Shown here in pieces: positions 34,776 to 44,152 of a DNA stretch of 64,000 bases. The stretch is from an uncultured Clostridia bacterium (GTDB lineage: Bacteria > Bacillota > Clostridia > TANB77 > CAG-508), in the NCBI GenBank assembly GCA_934177725.1, contig CAKPPO010000003.1, positions 1-64,000 on the forward strand, read 5' to 3'. How positions within the stretch are numbered: the first letter of the stretch is position 1; the number at the start of each line of letters is the position of its first letter. Both the position numbers and the translations under genes were made by a program. Below the pieces are notes generated by a model. The model did not search any database. It was not told the origin of the DNA and saw nothing but the letters and a program-made list of their open reading frames with translations.

Positions 34776-35285
34776 ATGGGAGAAAACAAATGTCAAAAAA
34801 GAAATGATTACATTAGTTGGGATGAATACTTTATGGCAATAGCAAAACTTTCAGCAATGAGAAGTAAAGATCCTTCTACACAAGTAGGAGCATGTATAGT
34901 AAGTAATGACAATCGTATTTTATCAATAGGATATAATGGAGCACCAAATGGATTTAGTGATGAAAGATTTCCATGGGGTAGAGATGGGGAAAATTTAGAT
35001 ACTAAATATCCATATGTATGTCATGCAGAGCTAAATGCAATTTTGAATTATAGAGGAAGCAAAAAAGATTTAGAAAATTCAAAAATATATGTTGATTTAT
35101 TCCCATGCAATGAATGTGCAAAAATAATAATTCAGTCTGGAATAAAAGAAGTAATATATTTATCTGATAAATATGCAAATTCTGAAAATAATATTGCTTC
35201 AAGAAGACTTTTAGAAGAATGTAATATTACATATAAAAGGATAAAGTTAGAAAAGGAAAGAGAAATAAAGATAGACTTAAAGTAA
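34776..35285 (+). CDS. comEB: deoxycytidylate (dCMP) deaminase
   Basis: 169 residues of the cytidine/deoxycytidylate deaminase family. The zinc motifs are HAELNAIL (about residues 85-92, His ligand and proton-shuttle Glu) and PCNEC (about 109-113, two Cys ligands). The extended N-terminus [26 protein letters not shown] is that of dCMP deaminases, which make dUMP for thymidylate synthesis. Cytosolic. GGAAGGGAG precedes the ATG. ComEB is a historical name from B. subtilis. Confidence 0.9.
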   Translation: MGENKCQKRNDYISWDEYFMAIAKLSAMRSKDPSTQVGACIVSNDNRILSIGYNGAPNGFSDERFPWGRDGENLDTKYPYVCHAELNAILNYRGSKKDLENSKIYVDLFPCNECAKIIIQSGIKEVIYLSDKYANSENNIASRRLLEECNITYKRIKLEKEREIKIDLK

Positions 35286-35360
35286 ACTAAAAACCAATTT
35301 GTTTTAAGCCTATTAAATCAAAGAATTTGAAAATTTAAAATAAAATATTGAGCAATTATT

Positions 35361-35402
35361 AAGGAATGAATTCTGTATTAAACACAGGATTCATTCCTTT
35401 TA
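35361..35402. terminator. bidirectional terminator between comEB and mutS2
   Basis: AAGGAATGAATTCTGT (35361-35376) pairs with ACAGGATTCATTCCTT, with T-rich sequence on the right and A-rich on the left, between convergent genes. Confidence 0.75.
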
Positions 35403-35432
35403 AGTTATTTTGGTATATATAATTTTTATATA

Positions 35433-37889
35433 CTATTTTAACTCAACAACTGTAACACCCATTTCACCTTCACCAAAAGTACCAAGTCTAAAGCTTTTTA
35501 CATGAGAATTTTTACGAAGAAAATTATGAATTCCTTCTCTTAATTTGCCAGTACCTTTTCCATGAACAATACGTACAGGACTAAGCTTAGCAATTGCACA
35601 GTCATCTAAATATTTGTCTATTACAAAACATGCTTCTTCAATATTTTGACCAATAATATTTATTTCTGGAGTAACTTCTTTTGATTTAAATGAAGTTATA
35701 GAAGATGATTTAGAATTAGTATTCTTTACATTTTTATTGTCTTTAATATTAATTTCTACAATATCATCTAAAGAAATATTTGTTTTAATATTTCCTACTT
35801 GAACTTGAAGAACATTTTTCTTACCAGATAAAGAAATAATAGTTGCAATATCATTAAAGTTTGACAATTTGATTTTCATACCAATTTTTAAGTCATCTTT
35901 AGAAAAATGCGTAACAACATTATTGTTATTATTTGCAACATTTGAACTAGCATTTAAGTTATCAAAAGAAGAATTTAGTTTATTTCTGTATAAGTTAGCT
36001 TGCTTTAAAGTTCCTTTTTTAAAATGACTTTTTACAAAATTAGCAATTTGAGTGTCAGACCAATTATCTACGTCAATTTCTTCAAAATCCTTTAAATTAT
36101 TATACAAAACATTTAAATCTTTAATAGTACTGTTAGCTTCTTCTTTAGCATCTAAAAGGAGATTTTTAGCTTCAATTTTAGCTTTTTCAATTTTGTCTTC
36201 TTTTAAATCTTTTTGACTATTTTTTTCTTGTTCTAAACTTTTCCTTAAAAGCTCAATTTGATTTTTATTTTTTATAATTTCATCTTTCTCATTTTCGATA
36301 ATCAATTTATCATCATAAATATTTTTTAAAAGTTCTTCAATATTTATTTCATCATCTTTTAGAAAGTTCTTAGCTCTGTCTAAAATATTATTAGAAATTC
36401 CAAGTTTTTTACTAATAGCAAATGCATTACTCTTACCTGGAATACCAATTAATAATTTATAAGTAGGTTTTAAGTTTTCTATATCGAAATCTGAACTTGC
36501 ATTTTCAAAACCATCTGTCACTAATGCATAATTTTTAATTTCTGGATAATGCGTAGTTGCAAAAGTAATAGCTCCTATGTTATGGAAGTATTCTAAAATA
36601 CTAATTGCAAGGCTAGAACCTTCTATAGGGTCTGTACCAGAACCTAATTCATCTAATAGAACAAGACTATCGGAGGTAGAATTATTAATAATGTGAACTA
36701 CATTGCTAATATGAGAAGAAAAAGTACTTAAAGATTCTTCAATACTTTGTTCATCGCCAATATCAGCAAAAACATTGTCAAAAACATATATACTACTTTT
36801 TTCTTCCGCAGGAATAAACAAACCACTACAAGCCATTGAGGTCAAAAGACCAACAGTCTTTAAAGTAACAGTTTTTCCACCGGTATTTGGACCTGTAATA
36901 ATTAAAGAAGAATAATTTTTACCAATTTCTACATCAATAGGGACTACTTTATCTTTGTCTATTAATGGGTGACGGGCTTTTACTAAATTAATACATTTAT
37001 TATCATTTACTACAGGACAAATTGCATTCATATTTTTAGAAAAACTAGCTTTAGCAAAAATAAAATCTAATTTTCCTAGAAGATATACATCATTGTTTAA
37101 TTCAGTTGTTAAACCAAACAATAGAGAAGATAAATTAGCTAATATTTTTTCAATTTCAATAGACTCTTCTACTTTAATGTTACTAATGCTATTGTTTAAT
37201 TCAAAAACAGCCATAGGTTCAACAAATACAGTAGAACCACTGGCAGATACATCATGAACAAATCCTTTAATTTGACCCTTAAAATCTTCTTTTACAGGTA
37301 TAACATATCTATCATTTCTAATAGTAACAATAGGGTCCATTATAGCCTTAGTGTTAGAGTGAATTATTTTATTTAAAGTATCTTTAATTTGATTTTCTAA
37401 TTTTCTTCTATTTCTTCTCAAATTAGCCAAAATTGTTGAAGCATCATCGGCTATATTATTCTCATCTATAATACAAGAGAAAATTTTATCCTCTATAGTT
37501 TTATTTGAATATAACCTACTAAAATATGAATCTAAAATAGGAAAATTAGATAAATCAAAATCTTCATCCTTATAAAAATATTCTTTTAAATTTCTTGAAA
37601 GCCTTAAAACATTTGCAATATCAAGCAAGGCTTTTGCACTTAAAGAAATATTACTTTCTAAATTTTTAATAGGTAAAGAAATGTCTTCAAAATCAGCTAT
37701 AGGTAGATTACCCTTACGGGAAGAAAGAGTGCAAGCTTCATCAGTTTCTTTTAATAAAGTTATAACTTTATCTTTTAAATTTGCAGGTTTTAAATCTAAG
37801 CAAAGTTCTTTACCTAAATATGTTTTTGAATTAGTTGAAAGTAAAGTTAAAATTTTATCATATTCCAATTTATTTAAATAATTTTGCAT
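35433..37889 (-). CDS. mutS2: endonuclease MutS2 (ribosome rescue/recombination)
   Basis: 818 residues. The MutS-type ATPase has Walker A TGPNTGGKTVTLKT (about 330-343) and the Walker B and signature region LVLLDELGSGTDPIEGS (about 408-424). It lacks the mismatch-recognition domain. A coiled coil (about 510-620) and a C-terminal Smr nuclease domain with VRIVHGKGTGKLREGI (about 770-785) follow. MutS2 was described as an anti-recombination nuclease, and in Bacillus as a factor that splits collided ribosomes. Single gene with a strong promoter. Confidence 0.95.
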   Translation of the reverse strand: MQNYLNKLEYDKILTLLSTNSKTYLGKELCLDLKPANLKDKVITLLKETDEACTLSSRKGNLPIADFEDISLPIKNLESNISLSAKALLDIANVLRLSRNLKEYFYKDEDFDLSNFPILDSYFSRLYSNKTIEDKIFSCIIDENNIADDASTILANLRRNRRKLENQIKDTLNKIIHSNTKAIMDPIVTIRNDRYVIPVKEDFKGQIKGFVHDVSASGSTVFVEPMAVFELNNSISNIKVEESIEIEKILANLSSLLFGLTTELNNDVYLLGKLDFIFAKASFSKNMNAICPVVNDNKCINLVKARHPLIDKDKVVPIDVEIGKNYSSLIITGPNTGGKTVTLKTVGLLTSMACSGLFIPAEEKSSIYVFDNVFADIGDEQSIEESLSTFSSHISNVVHIINNSTSDSLVLLDELGSGTDPIEGSSLAISILEYFHNIGAITFATTHYPEIKNYALVTDGFENASSDFDIENLKPTYKLLIGIPGKSNAFAISKKLGISNNILDRAKNFLKDDEINIEELLKNIYDDKLIIENEKDEIIKNKNQIELLRKSLEQEKNSQKDLKEDKIEKAKIEAKNLLLDAKEEANSTIKDLNVLYNNLKDFEEIDVDNWSDTQIANFVKSHFKKGTLKQANLYRNKLNSSFDNLNASSNVANNNNNVVTHFSKDDLKIGMKIKLSNFNDIATIISLSGKKNVLQVQVGNIKTNISLDDIVEINIKDNKNVKNTNSKSSSITSFKSKEVTPEINIIGQNIEEACFVIDKYLDDCAIAKLSPVRIVHGKGTGKLREGIHNFLRKNSHVKSFRLGTFGEGEMGVTVVELK

Positions 37890-37927
37890 TATAAAAAACT
37901 CCTTATTTCATGCGTGTTTACGAATAT

Positions 37928-37957
37928 ATTATAATTCGCTAGTAGTGAATTTGTCAA
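37928..37957 (-). promoter_or_regulatory. promoter of mutS2
   Basis: Minus-strand TTGACA (37957-37952) and TATAAT (37933-37928) with an 18-bp spacer, about 38 bp before the start codon. Confidence 0.75.
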
Positions 37958-38025
37958 GAAATACCTAAAAGTACTAAGTAGTTTTGGGGTAATGTTTTAT
38001 TATATAATAAAATGTTAAAATTATA

Positions 38026-38054
38026 TTGAAATGGAATAATTAATATGCTATAAT
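38026..38054 (+). promoter_or_regulatory. promoter of the TetR-CPBP operon
   Basis: TTGAAA (38026-38031) and TATAAT (38049-38054) with a 17-bp spacer. Confidence 0.75.
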
Positions 38055-38065
38055 AACAATAGTTA

Positions 38066-38081
38066 TATAACAGCTGTTATA
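38066..38081 (+). promoter_or_regulatory. probable operator of the TetR regulator
   Basis: The 16-bp perfect palindrome TATAACAGCTGTTATA lies 12 bp after the -10 box, between the transcript start and the gene, where an autorepressor would bind. Confidence 0.65.
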
Positions 38082-38101
38082 AAAGAGGGGAAAAGACAAA
38101 T

Positions 38102-38680
38102 ATGCCACCAATAAATAAGATAACAAAAGAAATGATAGTAAATGCAGGAAAAGAAATAATAAAATTAGAAGGTGTTGATAGGCTTAATGTTAGAAAAATT
38201 GCATCAAAACTAAACTGTTCTACACAGCCAATTATGTATCATTATAAAACTGTAAATGAATTAAAAAGCGATATTTATATTGCAGTTGATGAATACCATT
38301 CAAAGTATATTACAGAAATTGCCGATTGTAATAAAATCAATCCTATGCTTGGAATTGGACTTCGTTATATTATGTTTGCAGTTAAAGAAAAAAACTATTT
38401 TAAGTTTCTTTTTCAGACAGACAAATTTTCAAATTTAAATTTTAATGAATTAATAGAAAAGGATTCAGAAGAACTTTCTGCAATTTACGAAATTTTACAA
38501 CATCAAGCTAATATAACAAAAGAACAAAGTAAAATGTTATTTGCTAATTTATTTATTACAGTTCATGGACTAGCAAGTCTTTTAGCCAATAACTCTATGA
38601 AATACGATGAAAAGTATTGTATTAATATTTTAGAAAATACTTTTTACGGAGTAATAAACAAAATTAAAGGAGAAAAATAA
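38102..38680 (+). CDS. TetR/AcrR family regulator
   Basis: 192 residues. The N-terminal TetR-type helix-turn-helix has RLNVRKIASKLNCSTQPIMYHYKTVNELK (about 25-53). The helical C-terminal domain (about 70-190), with the pattern of WHG-type TetR proteins, would bind a ligand. A palindrome between its promoter and start codon points to autoregulation. The next gene, a CPBP membrane protease, starts 2 bp after its stop, so the two are translationally coupled and the protease is the likely regulated target. The ligand is unknown. Confidence 0.85.
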   Translation: MPPINKITKEMIVNAGKEIIKLEGVDRLNVRKIASKLNCSTQPIMYHYKTVNELKSDIYIAVDEYHSKYITEIADCNKINPMLGIGLRYIMFAVKEKNYFKFLFQTDKFSNLNFNELIEKDSEELSAIYEILQHQANITKEQSKMLFANLFITVHGLASLLANNSMKYDEKYCINILENTFYGVINKIKGEK

Positions 38681-38682
38681 TT

Positions 38683-39381
38683 ATGGAAAAATTTTTTGAA
38701 AAACACGAAACATTAATATGTATATTACTAATAGTTTTATATGTTGTAATTAATTCTTATTGTATGCAAAATTTTGGGGTAGAAAATTATAAAACAACAA
38801 TTATAAATACAATATTTTCAATTGCTTTAATTGTGTTAATAATAATGCTTAAAAGAACATCATACTATGGATTAACAAAAGTAAAAAATCCAAAAAAATA
38901 TTTATATTTTCTTCCACTATTATTAATTGCATCAATTAATTTATGGAACGGAATTAATATAAATAACACAAAGAGTGAAATAATATTTCATATTTTATCT
39001 ATGATTAATGTTGGTTTTATAGAAGAGATAATATTTAGAGGTTTTCTATTTAAAATGATAGAAAAAGACAACGTAAAAAGAGCAATAATAATAAGTGCTA
39101 TTACTTTTGGAATAGGTCATATTGTTAATTTGATAAACGGAGCTGATTTAGTTCCAACTTTAATACAAATATGTTATGCAGTATCAATAGGATTTTTGTT
39201 TGTTACAATATTTTATAAAAGTAAATCAATTATTCCATGTATAATAACTCATTCTTTAATAAATGCACTTTCTATATTTAACGTTGAAAATACTATAATA
39301 TCATTATATGTAGCACCTATAGTTTTAATAATTGTACCTATTTTATATACAATTTATATAAATAAAACTATTAAAGAATAG
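38683..39381 (+). CDS. CPBP (CAAX/Abi) family intramembrane metalloprotease
   Basis: 232 residues, about seven to eight hydrophobic segments. CPBP motifs are FIEEIIFRGFLF (about residues 111-122, paired Glu plus Arg) and FGIGHIVN (about 144-151, His). A third region near ITHSLIN (about 189) has the last His. Members cleave membrane-associated peptides and are often linked to bacteriocin self-immunity. No bacteriocin gene is visible nearby. Coupled to the upstream TetR gene. Confidence 0.85.
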   Translation: MEKFFEKHETLICILLIVLYVVINSYCMQNFGVENYKTTIINTIFSIALIVLIIMLKRTSYYGLTKVKNPKKYLYFLPLLLIASINLWNGININNTKSEIIFHILSMINVGFIEEIIFRGFLFKMIEKDNVKRAIIISAITFGIGHIVNLINGADLVPTLIQICYAVSIGFLFVTIFYKSKSIIPCIITHSLINALSIFNVENTIISLYVAPIVLIIVPILYTIYINKTIKE

Positions 39382-39433
39382 TAATCTAAATTACAATATA
39401 TGAATAATAAAAAATAATTAGTATTAATTTATA

Positions 39434-39471
39434 AAAACAGATAGTTAGTTTTTCTAATTATCTGTTTTTTG
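39434..39471 (+). terminator. terminator of the TetR-CPBP operon
   Basis: AAAACAGATAGTTAG pairs with CTAATTATCTGTTTT and is followed by TT. The rest of 39382-39629 is AT-rich and otherwise featureless. Confidence 0.75.
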
Positions 39472-39629
39472 TTGTACAAAACTTTTTTTATTGAACCAAA
39501 ATTATTGACGTAATAAAAATTTATTAGTAAAATTATTAAAAATAAAGTAACAACTTATAAATATGATTAAGTAAAATAAAGATGTATAAAAGTATTAAAT
39601 AGAAAAATAATACAAAAGAGGGGAAAATA

Positions 39630-41303
39630 ATGAAGAAGATGTTAAAAAATAAAAAGGGAATAACTTTAATTGCATTAGTAATAACAATAATTATATTAAT
39701 AATTTTAGCCGGTGTAGCAATAAGTTTGAACTTAGGAGAAAATGGACTTTTAAGCAAAACAAAAGAGTCAAAAGAAAAGTATGAGATAGCATCAGCTAAA
39801 GAATATATAGAAATAAAGATAAATGAGTGCATATTAGAAAAAGGTGGAGATGCAAGCTTGCAAGATATAATAGACTACTTGGCGGGAGATAGCAGCATAA
39901 CAGTGGATGAAAAAATAGACACAGAAACTCCAAATGAGGTATACGTAACATATAATAGATATCAATTTAAAATAGATGAAAACAAAAAAGTGGAATTTAT
40001 ATCAATAGTAGATGTAGATTCAGGAGAAAAAGTAAGTATAGAAGCACAGGTAAAAAAACATTTAGGAAAGAACGCCGATGAAAAATATGAAGCAAGAGTA
40101 TTGTTAAAGGCAACAGGAGATGCAGAAATATCAAAACTAGAAATACAAAATCCAGATGGAACAACACTAATAGTAGAACCAGATGGGATAACAACAGTAG
40201 GAAAAGATATTACAATAGAATTTGATAAAACATACAAAGTAGTATTAACAACAGCAAATGGTCATAAATATACAAAAAAAATAATAGAAAAATCAGAAGA
40301 AACAATAATGAATGCCGAGCAATTAGCAAGCTTTAGAGATAAAGTAAATAGTGGCTTAACCTATGAAGGAAAAACAGTAAAATTAGGAGCAGACATAGAT
40401 TTAAGTACAGTATGTGGAGAAAATGTAGACGGAAAAGAAATAAGCTGGGAGCCAATAGGAAATTATGGAGCCAATACCACACTTGCTTTTTCGGGGACGT
40501 TTGACGGAAATAATTATGAAATTTCTAATATTTATATAAATGAAGAAAAAAATTATCAAGCATTTTTTGGAATTAATAAAGGCAATATACGAAATATAAA
40601 AATTAATGGAAATATTAATGTTACAGGTAATAAGTTATACACTGCAGGAATAGTTGCAAATAATATAGGAACTATATCAAACTGTCATAATAATGTATTA
40701 GTAAAAGGATATAACGTTATTGCTGGGATAACAGCAAGTGTAGAAAATAAAGCATTAGTAGAAAAATGTAGTAATAATGTAGAAATTTATTCAACTTATG
40801 GAAATGCAGGAGGAATAGTTGGTATAAATACTGGAACTATAAAAGAATGCTTAAATAAAGGATATATACATGCTAATATAACTGCAGGAGGAATAATTGC
40901 ATATCAACATACTGGAGCAGTATATAACTGCTATAATACTGGAAAAATAGAATCAGGTTCAGCAATTGGGGGAATTTGTGGAGCTGCAGGAATTTCGGAA
41001 AAAAATACGGCATATGTATATAATTCTTTTAATGTGGGAAACATCATTGGGAGTAGTTGGAATGGAGAAATTATAGGTTTAAATAATGCGAATGGTGGGA
41101 CATCACAAACTACAAATTGCTATTCTAGCGGAATAACTGCTGAAAAGCTTAATAATGGACAATATAGTGATAATGCCTTTACTAACGATATTAAAGAAAA
41201 AGTAGTAGACGAATCAACAGGCACAGAAAAAGAGGTTTGGAAATATAACAATGGTTATCCAATTCTAAAATGGCAATTACAGGAAAATCAAGTAGCAGAA
41301 TAA
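39630..41303 (+). CDS. prepilin-like surface protein with GLUG-type repeats (paralogue A)
   Basis: 557 residues. A short basic leader and prepilin helix (GITLIALVITIIILIILAGVAI, after the processing Gly, about residues 11-32) are followed by a helical stalk and a beta domain (about 50-220). The C-terminal half (about 270-520) is built of 'GG..G.N.GTI..C.N.G' repeats of the GLUG type, e.g. GGIVGINTGTIKECLNKGYI and GGIIAYQHTGAVYNCYNTG. It ends with WKYNNGYPILKWQL. The N-terminal part is almost identical in DNA to the next gene. Probably exported, cleaved by an A24 peptidase and displayed as an adhesin, by inference. AGAGGGG precedes the ATG. Confidence 0.8.
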   Translation: MKKMLKNKKGITLIALVITIIILIILAGVAISLNLGENGLLSKTKESKEKYEIASAKEYIEIKINECILEKGGDASLQDIIDYLAGDSSITVDEKIDTETPNEVYVTYNRYQFKIDENKKVEFISIVDVDSGEKVSIEAQVKKHLGKNADEKYEARVLLKATGDAEISKLEIQNPDGTTLIVEPDGITTVGKDITIEFDKTYKVVLTTANGHKYTKKIIEKSEETIMNAEQLASFRDKVNSGLTYEGKTVKLGADIDLSTVCGENVDGKEISWEPIGNYGANTTLAFSGTFDGNNYEISNIYINEEKNYQAFFGINKGNIRNIKINGNINVTGNKLYTAGIVANNIGTISNCHNNVLVKGYNVIAGITASVENKALVEKCSNNVEIYSTYGNAGGIVGINTGTIKECLNKGYIHANITAGGIIAYQHTGAVYNCYNTGKIESGSAIGGICGAAGISEKNTAYVYNSFNVGNIIGSSWNGEIIGLNNANGGTSQTTNCYSSGITAEKLNNGQYSDNAFTNDIKEKVVDESTGTEKEVWKYNNGYPILKWQLQENQVAE

Positions 41304-41321
41304 AAATTAAATAGAAGATAG

Positions 41322-41374
41322 AAATGTGAAACAAAAACGACCGAAAGACGAATAAAATGTTTCACATTTTTATT
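41322..41374 (+). terminator. terminator between the two prepilin-like paralogues
   Basis: AAATGTGAAAC (41322-41332) pairs with GTTTCACATTT (41359-41369), followed by TT. Confidence 0.7.
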
Positions 41375-41476
41375 ATGAAAAGATAAAAAAATATTACATT
41401 AAAAATAACTTTTGAATTGACACTAAAATTTTGCTATGTTAATATAGTAAAAAAGGAAACAAAGGAGAAAAAAGTA

Positions 41477-43216
41477 ATGAAAAAAATATTAGAAAAAAAG
41501 CAAAATGGAATAACTTTAATCGCATTAGTAATAACAATAATTATATTAATAATTTTAGCCGGTGTAGCAATAAGTTTGAACTTAGGAGAAAATGGACTTT
41601 TAAGCAAAACAAAAGAGTCAAAAGAAAAGTATGAGATAGCATCAGCTAAAGAATATATAGAAATAAAGATAAATGAGTGCATATTAGAAAAAGGTGGAGA
41701 TGCAAGCTTGCAAGATATAATAGACTACTTGGCGGGAGATAGCAGCATAACAGTGGATGAAAAAATAGACACAGAAACTCCAAATGAGGTATACGTAACA
41801 TATAATAAATATCAATTTAAAATAGATGAAAACAAAAAAGTGGAATTTATATCAATAGTAGATATAGATTCAGGAGAAAAAGTAAGTATAGAAGCACAGG
41901 TAAAAAAACATTTAGGAAAGAATACCGATGGGAAGTATGAAGCTAGTGTATTATTAAAGGTAAACGAAGATGCAGAAATATCAAAACTAGAAATACAAAA
42001 CCCTGACGGAACAACACTAACCTTAGAACCAGATGGACTAACTACAGTAGGAAGAGACATGACAATAGAATTTGATAAGACATACAAAGTAATCCTAACA
42101 ACAGCCAATGGACATAGATACACGAAAAAGATAATAGAAAAATCAGAAGAAACAATAATGAACGCAGAACAATTATCAAGCTTTAGAGATAGAGTAAATA
42201 GTGGATTAACCTACGAAGGAAAAACGGTAAAACTAGGTGCAGACATAGATTTAAGTACAGTATGTGGAGCGAATGTAGACGGAAAAGAAATAAGCTGGGA
42301 GCCAATAGGGTATTGCAATAGTAGTGATGACTATTGCTTCTTTAATGGAACATTTGATGGAAATTATAAAATAATTAGTAACTTATATATAAAGAACATT
42401 ATAAGAGAAAGAATAGGCTTATTTTATCATAATCAAGGAACTATAGAAAAGACGATTTTAAACAACATTTATATTTATGAAGATTTAACTTCATCAGAAG
42501 TTGCAATGTCAATAGCAGGACCAGAAATAGGTGGAATAACAGGAACAAATAATGGAATTATAAATAATTGTGAAATAAGAAGTGGTACAATATCTAGTAT
42601 TAATACAACAAAAAGTAATATAGAATATAGATGCATGCTTGTAGGAGGAATTACAGGACAAAATAATACAAAAGCAACAATTAATCAATGCATAAATAAA
42701 TGTAATATATATGTTAAGAATACAACAGCACAGTCTAGTAGTTCATCCCCACATAATATGGCGGGAGGAATTACGGGAATGAGTGACAATGAAGCTACTA
42801 TAGCTAATTGCTATAATATTGGAAAAATAGAAGGTTATAATGGTAGTCAAAATTTAGTAGGAGGGTTAATAGGAAGAACATTTGCAACGAGTATTATTAA
42901 CTCATATAATATAGGACAAATTATTGGAACATGCAGTAATTCAAGCAATAATAAAGTAAGAGGAATAGTAGGAGAAAATTTTTATATAGTAGGAGAAATG
43001 ACATTAAAAAATACTTATTGTATAAATAATATAAGTTACTCATATAATAGAATAGCTAATTCATATACAACTGGAATTGTGTCAGAAGCTACTTTAAAAA
43101 GCTATGCAACGAAATTAGGAGATGCATACACAAACGATATCAAAAACGATGACGGAACATGGAAATATAACAATGGTTATCCAATTTTAAAATGGCAATT
43201 AGAAAAAACAGAATAA
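41477..43216 (+). CDS. prepilin-like surface protein with GLUG-type repeats (paralogue B)
   Basis: 579 residues from ATG 41477, which follows AAAGGAG; a longer in-frame start at 41417 has no such site. The N-terminal ~135 residues match paralogue A almost perfectly, then similarity falls gradually, and from about residue 270 the GLUG-like repeat region is different in sequence and length. Both end with the same TWKYNNGYPILKWQL-type motif. It is a product of tandem duplication with divergence of the exposed part. Ligand unknown. Confidence 0.8.
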   Translation: MKKILEKKQNGITLIALVITIIILIILAGVAISLNLGENGLLSKTKESKEKYEIASAKEYIEIKINECILEKGGDASLQDIIDYLAGDSSITVDEKIDTETPNEVYVTYNKYQFKIDENKKVEFISIVDIDSGEKVSIEAQVKKHLGKNTDGKYEASVLLKVNEDAEISKLEIQNPDGTTLTLEPDGLTTVGRDMTIEFDKTYKVILTTANGHRYTKKIIEKSEETIMNAEQLSSFRDRVNSGLTYEGKTVKLGADIDLSTVCGANVDGKEISWEPIGYCNSSDDYCFFNGTFDGNYKIISNLYIKNIIRERIGLFYHNQGTIEKTILNNIYIYEDLTSSEVAMSIAGPEIGGITGTNNGIINNCEIRSGTISSINTTKSNIEYRCMLVGGITGQNNTKATINQCINKCNIYVKNTTAQSSSSSPHNMAGGITGMSDNEATIANCYNIGKIEGYNGSQNLVGGLIGRTFATSIINSYNIGQIIGTCSNSSNNKVRGIVGENFYIVGEMTLKNTYCINNISYSYNRIANSYTTGIVSEATLKSYATKLGDAYTNDIKNDDGTWKYNNGYPILKWQLEKTE

Positions 43217-43270
43217 TAAGCTAAAATCAATTTATAATGTTTATAACAAACACAAAATATAATATAAAAT

Positions 43271-43312
43271 GCCCCAAGAGTATTAGGTACTTTTGGGGTA
43301 TTTCTTTTTTGT
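43271..43312 (+). terminator. terminator after paralogue B
   Basis: CCCCAAGAGTA pairs with TACTTTTGGGG around TTAGG, with a T-rich tail. Confidence 0.8.
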
Positions 43313-43390
43313 GTAATTCCTTTAAAATTTTTTATTTGCATTAATGAAAAATTGTGATATAATTACAAAAAAACAATAAGGAAGATAAAA

Positions 43391-44134
43391 ATGCAGAAAT
43401 TTTTTGTTAAAGAAAATCAAATAGAAAACAATAAAATAGATATTATAGGGGAAGATGTAAGGCATATTTCTAATGTTTTACGTATGCAAAAAGGTGAACA
43501 AATTTTAATTGGAAGTAAAGAAACATTAGAAACATATTTAACAGAAATAGAACAAATTGAAAAAGAAAAAGTAGTAGCTAAAATTATAGAAAAATTAGAA
43601 ACACAAATAGAATCAAATGTAGAAATAGATTTATACCAAGGCTTGCCTAAAGCAGATAAAATGGAATTAATAATTCAAAAAACAACAGAAATAGGAGTAA
43701 GCAAAGTTATTCCAGTAGATATGGCAAGATGTATAGTAAAATTAGATGAAAAAGATGCTAAAAAGAAGATAGAAAGATGGCAAAAAGTAGCAGAAGGAGC
43801 TGCTAAGCAAAGTAAAAGAAGTAAAATTCCAAAAATAGAAAATAAAATAAAAATAAAAGATTTAGAAAATATAATAGGTCAATATGATACATTTATTGTA
43901 GCATATGAAGAAGAAAATGAAGTAACACTAAAGCAAGAACTTAAAAAACTAAAAGAACAGGAAAAATACAAAATAGGAGTTTTAGTAGGACCAGAAGGTG
44001 GAATTGCGAAAGAGGAAATCGAAAAGTTAATACAATATAATTCAAAAATAGTAACTTTAGGGAAAAGAATATTAAGAACAGAGACTGCTCCAATTGTACT
44101 TACAAGTAATATTATATATGAATTAGAAAAATAA
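43391..44134 (+). CDS. rsmE: 16S rRNA (uracil(1498)-N(3))-methyltransferase RsmE
   Basis: 247 residues. A PUA-like N-terminal domain (HISNVLRMQKGEQI, about 27-40) precedes a SPOUT knot domain with VGPEGGIAKEEIEKL (about 200-214) and LGKRILRTETAPIVL (about 224-238). It methylates U1498 in the 30S decoding region. In many Firmicutes rsmE follows prmA and dnaJ, but here it stands alone, leading into an unknown membrane protein gene. Confidence 0.94.
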   Translation: MQKFFVKENQIENNKIDIIGEDVRHISNVLRMQKGEQILIGSKETLETYLTEIEQIEKEKVVAKIIEKLETQIESNVEIDLYQGLPKADKMELIIQKTTEIGVSKVIPVDMARCIVKLDEKDAKKKIERWQKVAEGAAKQSKRSKIPKIENKIKIKDLENIIGQYDTFIVAYEEENEVTLKQELKKLKEQEKYKIGVLVGPEGGIAKEEIEKLIQYNSKIVTLGKRILRTETAPIVLTSNIIYELEK

Positions 44135-44152
44135 TAGAAAGGAAAGAATACT

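Noticed and set aside
40490..40506. GGGGACGTTTGACGG in paralogue A resembling a REP end
   Set aside because: Only about 12 bases match, and the encoded SGTFDGN motif is a normal part of this protein family, with the paralogue using other codons.
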